Positions 7,305-12,309 of a DNA stretch of 12,309 nucleotides are shown here, one piece after another (within the stretch, counting starts at the first letter, position 1; each line of letters opens with the position of its first letter). The translations under genes and the position numbers were made by a program. Under the pieces are notes generated by a model, which did no database searches, was not told the DNA's origin, and saw only the letters and a list, made by a program, of their open reading frames with translations. The stretch is from Candidatus Bathyarchaeota archaeon (GTDB lineage: Archaea; Thermoproteota; Bathyarchaeia; Bathyarchaeales; UBA233), in NCBI GenBank assembly GCA_003661945.1, contig QMXC01000010.1:1-12309 (forward strand), read 5' to 3'.

Positions 7305-7838
7305 CTATTCTATTTTTATTTTGTATGTTCCCTCTTTTTGACGGGAAAGTATTCCAAGCTTCGGGATTCTTATTTTGAGAACGCCGTTTTTGTATTTTGC
7401 TCTTGCCTTTTCGCAGTTAATTTTCTTGCTCGGTAAAATGATTATCTTGTAGAAGCCTCCGGCTTTCACCTCTAGTTTCCCATCGAAAATCGTCAGTTCG
7501 ATTTCTTCCTTGTTCAAGCCGGGAAGCTCTATGTAGATTCTCAAAGTTCTTCGGTCTTCGAAAACGTCGATTAGGGGTTCAACCTCTTCTTCGAGAATTT
7601 CCTTCGGAAAATTAAGCCGGGGAGCTTTCGTGTCTCCGAATTTCCTCTTGGCTATGAACCCCTTTATTCCAGGCTTGTCGAAAGTTTGGATGTCCCATTC
7701 CCCGCTGGCTGCTTCTCTTTCAGCCATGTCTTCGAGTTCCCGAAGCTGTTTTGAAAGTTTCTTCGAGAGCTTCTTATAGAAAATGTCTAGTTGGCGGATA
7801 AGTTCATCAAAATCCTCGAAGTCCGAGTCGTCTGACAT
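7305..7838 (-). CDS. hsp20: Small heat-shock protein, Hsp20/alpha-crystallin family
   Basis: This ATP-independent chaperone holds unfolding proteins in large oligomers. From the ATG at 7838 it is 177 residues. There is an acidic, coiled-coil-prone N-terminal region (1-45: MSDDSDFEDFDEL, then YKKLSKKLSKQLREL). The alpha-crystallin domain runs from about 87 (EPLIDVFEDRRTLRIYIELPG) to 161 and includes the signature KYKNGVLKIRIPK (148-160). The tail YKIKIE carries the IxI motif used for oligomer contacts. The frame stays open upstream: an in-frame ATG at 7880 would add 14 residues, and the furthest ATG is at 7967. The shortest start gives the usual N-terminus, but its ribosome site (GAGATGA) is weak, so 7880 remains possible. 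It is the first gene of a two-gene operon with the tRNA-binding protein. Confidence 0.9.
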   Translation of the reverse strand: MSDDSDFEDFDELIRQLDIFYKKLSKKLSKQLRELEDMAEREAASGEWDIQTFDKPGIKGFIAKRKFGDTKAPRLNFPKEILEEEVEPLIDVFEDRRTLRIYIELPGLNKEEIELTIFDGKLEVKAGGFYKIIILPSKKINCEKARAKYKNGVLKIRIPKLGILSRQKEGTYKIKIE

Positions 7839-7921
7839 TAGGCTTTCATCTCTGTCTTCTACATTGAATGACGTTCGCATATAAAATGTTTTAGCATGTA
7901 AAAGTGCACAGTAGCCTAAAA

Positions 7922-7933
7922 CGTATTTAAACC
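7922..7933. promoter_or_regulatory. Shared TATA element of the divergent hsp20 / amrS promoters
   Basis: TATTTAAA at 7924-7931 reads as TTTAAATA on the other strand. On the plus strand it predicts a start near 7953 and a short leader holding GAGG (7954-7957), 8 bases before the amrS ATG. On the minus strand it predicts a start near 7902, upstream of both plausible hsp20 starts. A/C-rich AAAACG precedes it on the plus strand. No second clear TATA box is visible between the genes. Confidence 0.5.
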
Positions 7934-7965
7934 TCGAGACGCATTTTGCAATAGAGGCGTAAGTC

Positions 7966-9018
7966 ATGCTTCATGAGGCTATGCTCTACGAAAAACTATC
8001 AGATAACAAAGTTAAATGCAATCTCTGCGCGCGAAGATGCGAAATAAAAGAGGGAAAAACCGGGTTCTGCCTCGTCCGCAAAAACGATGGAGGAACGCTC
8101 TATTCGCTTGTCTACGCCAAAGCTTGTTCCGCGTGTGTAGACCCGATAATGAAGAAGCCGTTGAGCCACTTTCATCCCGGAGCCCTAGTGATGTCCATCG
8201 CCACCATGGGATGCAACTTCCGATGCAAATTCTGCGACAACTGGATGATAAGTCAACAAAAGGAAATCGAAGGAAAACATTTTCCACCAGAAGAAGTCGT
8301 GAAAACAGCACGGGAACACGGCTGCCAAGGAATAAGCTACACCTACACGGAGCCAACCATATTCTTCGAATACGCGTATGACACGGCTAAACTAGCGAAA
8401 CAAGTTGGATTCTTCAATACCTTTGTAACCAACGGATACATGACTCCAGAAGCAGTGAAAACCATAGCGCCATACCTCGACGCAGCAACCGTGGACTTCA
8501 AAGGAGGAGGAGACCCGAAATTCTACAAGAAGTTTTCCTCCGTTCCATCAGTGGAGCCAATCTACGAGTCTCTAAAAGAAATGAAGCGAAACGACATACA
8601 CATCGAAATCACAAACCTAGTTGTGCCGAAAATAGGCGACTCCATAGACAGAATCCGCGAACTAGCCGAATGGATATGCCAAAACTTAGGTGAAGACACT
8701 CCTTTCCACCTATTGAGGTTCCATCCCGATTATACGCTAACAACGATTCCAGCGACTCCCGTGGAAACTCTGGAAAAAGCCTACACGACATCACGAGACG
8801 CGGGGTTACATTACGTCTACATAGGCAATGTTCCCGGACATCCATGTGAAAACACGTACTGTCCAAGCTGTAGGGAACTCCTCATAAAACGTTTCGGCTT
8901 CGAAATCACCCGTTGGAACCTCACGAAAGACATGCGCTGCCCAGTTTGCGGACAGCAAATCCCGATAAAAGGTGAGCTTCACCCAGCTGGGTACTCTTAT
9001 CCCTACGCCCTATTTTAA
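7966..9018 (+). CDS. amrS: AmmeMemoRadiSam system radical SAM enzyme
   Basis: The 350-residue protein is of the AmrS family, related to pyruvate formate-lyase activating enzymes. It binds a [4Fe-4S] cluster through C83-x3-C87-x2-C90 (GCNFRCKFCDNW) to cleave S-adenosylmethionine. An N-terminal cysteine set, C18, C21, C25 and C35 in CNLCARRCEIKEGKTGFC, is typical of the family. The barrel includes GISYTYTEPTIFFEYAYD (122-139) and VDFKGGGDPKFY (176-187). A C-terminal knuckle (C294, C299, C302, C325, C328) probably binds zinc or a second cluster. In many genomes it co-occurs with AMMECR1 and Memo proteins; neither is in this window. The reaction is not established. The start ATG has GAGG 8 bases upstream. 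The next gene follows closely or overlaps. Confidence 0.93.
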   Translation: MLHEAMLYEKLSDNKVKCNLCARRCEIKEGKTGFCLVRKNDGGTLYSLVYAKACSACVDPIMKKPLSHFHPGALVMSIATMGCNFRCKFCDNWMISQQKEIEGKHFPPEEVVKTAREHGCQGISYTYTEPTIFFEYAYDTAKLAKQVGFFNTFVTNGYMTPEAVKTIAPYLDAATVDFKGGGDPKFYKKFSSVPSVEPIYESLKEMKRNDIHIEITNLVVPKIGDSIDRIRELAEWICQNLGEDTPFHLLRFHPDYTLTTIPATPVETLEKAYTTSRDAGLHYVYIGNVPGHPCENTYCPSCRELLIKRFGFEITRWNLTKDMRCPVCGQQIPIKGELHPAGYSYPYALF

Positions 9019-9055
9019 TAAGGACGTTTTCAACCTTTCTAGGCTTGAAGAGAAA

Positions 9056-10147
9056 ATGTGGAGGCTTCTAAGACCCGACGCAGAGGCTGTACTCCACGAC
9101 AAAAAAGCGAGAAAAAGCCTAGGCAGATACTTCGACGTTATGCAAAACGCGAAGCCGGCGAAGTTTCAGCTAGCCAAAAAGCTTCCAGCCGAATTCAGCG
9201 AAACGGATTCTACAGAAAAGCTGTGGAAGCTTCACGACGAGTTGACCGGGGCTTACTACGAGCTGGAAAAACATGTAGACTCCCGCCTAAAGCTTTTCAG
9301 CGAACTCGAAACTCCGCGGAAATCTTTTCTCGACTTAAAAATCGAAATTGCACGTCGAATAATGGAGAACTGCCACTTATGCGCGAGGAGGTGCGGCGTA
9401 AACCGTTGGAAAGGCGAACTGGGATTCTGCGGGTGCGGCGTCCAGATAACGGTTTCCAGCTTTTTCGCTCATATGGGTGAAGAACCTGAACTTGTCCCTT
9501 CCGGAACAATTTTTACGTTAGGCTGCACCATGCGTTGCTTACACTGTCAGAACTGGACGATTTCCCAATGGATGGAAGCCGGCGAGCTATACACGCCTAA
9601 ACAGCTAGCACGGGTAATTGAAAGGCTTAGAAGCGAAGGATGTAGAAACGTAAATCTAGTAGGCGGCGAACCGACGCCTTGGCTTCAACAATGGCTCGAA
9701 ACCTTCAGCCACGTAAACGTCAACGTTCCCGTGGTTTGGAATTCGAACAGCTACTACAGCGAAGAAACAGCCAAACTCCTAGCCGGCTTCGCCGACGTTT
9801 ATCTCTTAGACTTCAAATACGGCGAAGGAACATGCGCAGAAAGAATTTCCGCGGCGCCAAAATACTGGGAGAACTGCACGCGAAACCACCTGTACGCGGG
9901 GAAACATGGAGAACTAATCATACGCGTGCTGGTTTTACCCGAACATCTAGAATGTTGCACCAAACCCATTCTCAAATGGATTGCACAAAATCTAGGTGAA
10001 AACACTCGGACCAATGTCATGTTCCAATACCGACCGGAGTGGAGAGCACATGAAATCCCAGAGCTTCGTAGAAGACTAACACAAAGCGAAATGGAAAAAG
10101 CCGTGGAATACGCCAGACGAGCAGGTTTAAAAAACTTCATAACATAG
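9056..10147 (+). CDS. PflX-like radical SAM protein (COG1313 type)
   Basis: From the ATG at 9056 it is 363 residues. A roughly 100-residue helical N-terminal region (starting MWRLLRPDAEAVL) precedes a cysteine module C106, C109, C113, C125 (CHLCARRCGVNRWKGELGFC). This is followed by the radical SAM loop C157-x3-C161-x2-C164 (GCTMRCLHCQNW) and the SAM-binding GGEPTPW at 203-209. VWNSNSYYSEE and the VYLLDFKYG strand complete the barrel. The family resembles pyruvate formate-lyase activators, but its substrate is unknown. A GTG at 8972 would add 28 residues and overlap amrS by 47 bases. I prefer the ATG because the extension is largely a shadow of the conserved amrS end, though no strong ribosome site marks either start. 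It is very likely co-transcribed with amrS. Confidence 0.87.
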   Translation: MWRLLRPDAEAVLHDKKARKSLGRYFDVMQNAKPAKFQLAKKLPAEFSETDSTEKLWKLHDELTGAYYELEKHVDSRLKLFSELETPRKSFLDLKIEIARRIMENCHLCARRCGVNRWKGELGFCGCGVQITVSSFFAHMGEEPELVPSGTIFTLGCTMRCLHCQNWTISQWMEAGELYTPKQLARVIERLRSEGCRNVNLVGGEPTPWLQQWLETFSHVNVNVPVVWNSNSYYSEETAKLLAGFADVYLLDFKYGEGTCAERISAAPKYWENCTRNHLYAGKHGELIIRVLVLPEHLECCTKPILKWIAQNLGENTRTNVMFQYRPEWRAHEIPELRRRLTQSEMEKAVEYARRAGLKNFIT

Positions 10148-10216
10148 CGCTGCTTTGAACCAAAAACTATTTCTCCAACACCCGGCTCCTTTTCGGTTAA
10201 AGACAGGAGAAAGAAA

Positions 10217-10426
10217 ATGCCATACTGCCCCGAATGTGGAGGAGAAATGCAATACATAATCTCCACAAAACAGTACGTCTGCAAAAGCTGCGGCTTAACC
10301 CTAACGAAACAGGAGCTCATAGAGCTCAAAATAGCGTTACGACCAGACTTTGAGTCTGAAACAGAACGCAAAAAGAAGGAACGCCGAGAATACCTCAAAT
10401 GGTGGCTGAGCAAGAAGAAAGGCTAA
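10217..10426 (+). CDS. Small zinc-ribbon protein
   Basis: The 69-residue protein has a single zinc ribbon, C4-x2-C7 and C22-x2-C25 (CPECGG, then CKSCGL), which resembles transcription-factor ribbons. It is followed by a helical, highly charged tail (ERKKKERREYLKWWLSKKKG, 50-69) suited to nucleic-acid or ribosome contact. This architecture recurs as small uncharacterised archaeal proteins. The start ATG is supported by AGGAGA at 10205-10210 with 6 bases of spacing. It lies 69 bases after the PflX-like gene, in the same direction, and could be part of that transcript. The function is unknown. The reading frame stays open for 36 more codons beyond its stop. Confidence 0.85.
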   Translation: MPYCPECGGEMQYIISTKQYVCKSCGLTLTKQELIELKIALRPDFESETERKKKERREYLKWWLSKKKG

Positions 10427-10495
10427 AGCTGGAAGCCAACCCGTCTTGTGGAGAAAATATTAGCCTACACGCTGTTTCCGAACGGTTATAGGCGT

Positions 10496-10516
10496 TTTCG
10501 CGAAACCTTATTTTTC
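10496..10516 (+). promoter_or_regulatory. Promoter of the CinA-like gene with an overlapping palindrome
   Basis: CGAAACC followed by TTATTTTT (10508-10515) fits a BRE plus TATA box. The expected start near 10537 leaves a short leader holding the ribosome site. The perfect 10-base palindrome TTTCGCGAAA (10496-10505) overlaps the BRE, and the whole promoter is bracketed by the inverted 8-mers TTAGCCTA (10460-10467) and TAGGCTAA (10530-10537). Confidence 0.5.
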
Positions 10517-10552
10517 GTAAACCACCTATTAGGCTAAGGAAGGAGAAGAACC

Positions 10553-11377
10553 TTGCAAAACCATGTGGAAATTCTATGTGTCGGAAACGAATTGCTCATA
10601 GGAAAAACCCTAAACACTAACGCTCAGTGGCTAGCGAAGCGAATAACAACGCTGGGACTAGAAGTGAAGAGGATAACCGTAATCGGCGACGACGTAGACC
10701 AGATAGCCACAGCACTTCAAGAAGCACTGCAGAGAAAACCGAAATTCATAATCACCACCGGAGGGTTAGGACCGACATTCGATGATAAGACCCTTGAAGG
10801 CATAGCTAAAGCCCTGAACCGCAACCTCGAAACAAACCAGAAAGCGCTAAAAATGATAGAGGAAAAATACCGAAGCTACGTCCAAGAGGGAAAACTGGAA
10901 AAGTTCGAGCTAACCAAGCACCGCGTAAAAATGGCGAAACTACCAGAAAAAAGCGAACCCTTGCCAAACCCTGTTGGAACAGCGCCAGGAGTGCTCACAC
11001 ACAAAGAAGAAACAAAGATAATAGCTTTGCCCGGAGTCCCGGCGGAAATGAAAGCCATATTCGAAGAATCAGTCGCCCCGATACTAAAAAAGGAAGCCCG
11101 GGGCATAGCCTTCTTCGAAATGAGCGTAAACGTGGAAGACATAGTGGAATCGGAAATCGCTCCTTTGATAGATAAAACCATGCACGATAACCCCTACGTT
11201 TACATCAAATCGCATCCAAAAGGAGCAGAGAAAACACCGCGAATAGAACTCCACCTCTCCACAACAGCCAAAGACTCAACCACCGCAAAAAAACGCATAA
11301 CAAAAACTTTAATACAAATCTCCGAGCTCATACGACAAAAAGGCGGAAAAGTAAAAATTCCAAAAACCCCAAAATAA
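10553..11377 (+). CDS. CinA N-terminal-domain protein (MoaB/Mog-like, COG1058)
   Basis: The 274-residue protein has a molybdopterin-binding-like fold. Family motifs are GNELLIGKTLNTNA (11-24), ITTGGLGPTFDDKT (67-80), NPVGTAPGV (139-147) and LPGVPAEMKAIF (159-170). In bacterial CinA this domain is a pyrophosphatase (COG1058) fused to a nicotinamide-mononucleotide deamidase. Archaea commonly have the N-domain alone, as here, so deamidase activity should not be assumed. Its role could be in nucleotide clean-up or pyridine-nucleotide metabolism. The start is TTG at 10553, chosen because AAGGAAGGAG (10537-10545) is an excellent ribosome site 7 bases upstream. The coding strand is strikingly rich in A and C, especially in the 3' third. 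Confidence 0.88.
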   Translation: MQNHVEILCVGNELLIGKTLNTNAQWLAKRITTLGLEVKRITVIGDDVDQIATALQEALQRKPKFIITTGGLGPTFDDKTLEGIAKALNRNLETNQKALKMIEEKYRSYVQEGKLEKFELTKHRVKMAKLPEKSEPLPNPVGTAPGVLTHKEETKIIALPGVPAEMKAIFEESVAPILKKEARGIAFFEMSVNVEDIVESEIAPLIDKTMHDNPYVYIKSHPKGAEKTPRIELHLSTTAKDSTTAKKRITKTLIQISELIRQKGGKVKIPKTPK

Positions 11378-11531
11378 ACGGGTTCTCGCCATCAAAGGTT
11401 CACTAAAGGTAAAAGTTCGTTATGAACCATGGATAAAAACTAAAATACCACCAACGGTATGTTTGAACCAGAAAACGATTTTAGTAAGAAAGGGTTATAG
11501 TTAGCAAAACTCGACCGGACGGTGAAGCGCG
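11378..11531. other. Intergenic region with two small inverted repeats, upstream of the GPN GTPase
   Basis: This 154-base gap holds GGTTCA/TGAACC (11397-11402 and 11423-11428, 20-base loop). A tighter ATACC/GGTAT (11445-11449 and 11456-11460, 6-base loop) follows. TGAACCA occurs twice (11423-11429, 11464-11470). GATTTTAGTAAG at 11478-11489 is a possible TATA element for the downstream gene. No gene or tRNA is seen. GGTGA (11521-11525) is the ribosome site of the next gene. Confidence 0.35.
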
Positions 11532-12296
11532 ATGTTTATTATTTTTGTGATTGGCACGGCGGGCTCTGGAAAGTCTCTGCTCACTTCGGCTTTTGCTGAA
11601 TGGCTTAGGCTGGCTAAACAGGACGTTGCGATAGTTAGCTTAGACCCGGGAGCGGTTAGGCTGCCTTACACTCCGGATGTTGATATACGGGATTATATTC
11701 GAATAGAAGATGTCATGGAGGAATATCATCTAGGTCCGAACGGCGCTTTAATCTTGGCTGCTGACTTGATTGCAGACGAGGCTGGAAGCATTTCCAGCGA
11801 GATTGAAGATTTGAATCCCGACGTGGTTCTAGTTGATACTCCAGGGCAGATGGAGCTCTTCGCTTTTAGAGCAAGCGGACCATACATTGTTCACGAGTTA
11901 GCTCCTCGGGAACCTAAGGCGTTGATTTACCTTTTTGATTCCGTTTTCTGTTCGAACCCGCTGGGCTATGTTTCGAACCTTTTCTTGTCCGCAGCGGTTT
12001 ATCACAGGTTTTTTGTCCCACAAGTTCATGTGCTGTCTAAGTGCGACCTTATTTCGCCGGAAGACGTGCACCGTATTGTGGACTGGTCGGCTAAGCCAAA
12101 GGTTTTGGAGCAATCGATAGAAGAGAAGCTTGAAGACGCGAAGCGTTTGCTCAGTCGGAACATGATGCGCGCCATATACCAGCTTGGACTCCGTTTTCTG
12201 TTGATTCCAGTTTCAGCGAAAACCAATGAAGGAATGATAAACTTAAACACGGCTTTAGAACGGATTTTAGCTGGCGGAGACAAATACACCTATTAA
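11532..12296 (+). CDS. GPN-loop GTPase
   Basis: The 254-residue homodimeric GTPase family is found in archaea and eukaryotes. The eukaryotic members help assemble RNA polymerase II and import it into the nucleus; the archaeal role is unsettled. The motifs are P-loop GTAGSGKS (8-15), the switch region with SLDPGAVRLPYTPDVDIRDY (36-55), the defining Gly-Pro-Asn at 68-70 (LGPNGAL), G3 VDTPGQMELF (101-110), G4-like LSKCDL (168-173; the usual N of NKxD is S) and SAK near 231. The length is normal. The ATG has GGTGA 6 bases upstream. It is transcribed in the same direction as the CinA-like gene but 154 bases away, and its coding strand is rich in T and G rather than A and C, so it is probably a separate transcript. 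Confidence 0.95.
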   Translation: MFIIFVIGTAGSGKSLLTSAFAEWLRLAKQDVAIVSLDPGAVRLPYTPDVDIRDYIRIEDVMEEYHLGPNGALILAADLIADEAGSISSEIEDLNPDVVLVDTPGQMELFAFRASGPYIVHELAPREPKALIYLFDSVFCSNPLGYVSNLFLSAAVYHRFFVPQVHVLSKCDLISPEDVHRIVDWSAKPKVLEQSIEEKLEDAKRLLSRNMMRAIYQLGLRFLLIPVSAKTNEGMINLNTALERILAGGDKYTY

Positions 12297-12309
12297 CCCT
12301 TAGCAGTCG

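Noticed and set aside
7839..7967. A longer Hsp20 N-terminus starting at 7967
   Set aside because: The extra 43 residues would extend through the predicted promoter and TATA element and do not resemble Hsp20 N-termini. Only the 14-residue extension from 7880 is left as a possibility.
8016..8381. A 121-codon plus-strand open frame inside amrS
   Set aside because: It is an out-of-frame reading of the amrS cysteine and barrel region, arginine-rich and without family motifs.
9799..10413. A 204-codon open frame on the minus strand
   Set aside because: It lies across the 3' end of the PflX-like gene and the zinc-ribbon gene, whose cysteine motifs are clear on the plus strand. Its own translation shows no recognisable domain.
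11378..11531. A structured RNA, riboswitch or tRNA in the gap before the GPN gene
   Set aside because: The two inverted repeats are only 5-6 bases long, one with a 20-base loop. There is no tRNA-like cloverleaf and no recognisable riboswitch core.
1..12309. CRISPR arrays, insertion sequences, integrases or other mobile elements
   Set aside because: I saw no regularly spaced repeats, no transposase or recombinase motifs, and no terminal inverted repeats with target duplications.

Overview
The window is a gene-dense stretch of archaeal chromosome. The archaeal assignment rests on a complete replication factor C pair (rfcS-rfcL), a GPN-loop GTPase and TATA-box promoters. It is supported by gene starts that mix ATG, GTG and TTG, often preceded by GGAG- or GGTGA-type ribosome binding sites. 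The gene mix and the DUF6125-like protein at the left recall Bathyarchaeia or related TACK lineages. That placement is my inference from memory, not something the sequence proves. I see no rRNA, tRNA, CRISPR array, insertion sequence, integrase or phage gene.

Layout, left to right. Positions 1-275 hold no complete gene, but they contain an A/T-rich promoter-like site and possibly the 5' end of a minus-strand gene leaving the window. A minus-strand DUF6125-like cysteine protein (276-836) diverges from a plus-strand Y-family translesion polymerase (dinB, 974-2053). An undecaprenyl-diphosphatase-family membrane protein (uppP, 2101-2889) follows. Next is a stand-alone FMN-domain protein of the glutamate synthase family with an N-terminal cysteine cluster (2999-4606). 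The clamp-loader operon rfcS-rfcL (4721-6967) comes after its own promoter. A short minus-strand operon meets it tail to tail: a small heat-shock protein (ending at 7305) followed by a stand-alone tRNA-binding OB-fold protein (6964-7293).

Divergent from the heat-shock gene, and apparently sharing a TATA element with it, is a run of two radical SAM genes: amrS (7966-9018) and a PflX-like gene (about 9056-10147). A 69-residue zinc-ribbon protein (10217-10426) follows. The window ends with a stand-alone CinA N-domain protein (10553-11377) and a GPN-loop GTPase (11532-12296).

Most of the genes are housekeeping functions: sliding-clamp loading, lesion bypass, polyprenyl-phosphate recycling, protein quality control and GTPase-assisted assembly. 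The less understood content is the tandem radical SAM pair, the truncated glutamate-synthase-like flavoprotein and the DUF6125-like protein. Two sliding-clamp clients encoded here, RFC-L and DinB, both lack a complete C-terminal PCNA-interacting (PIP) motif. I found no clear evidence of a novel multi-gene defence or mobile system.
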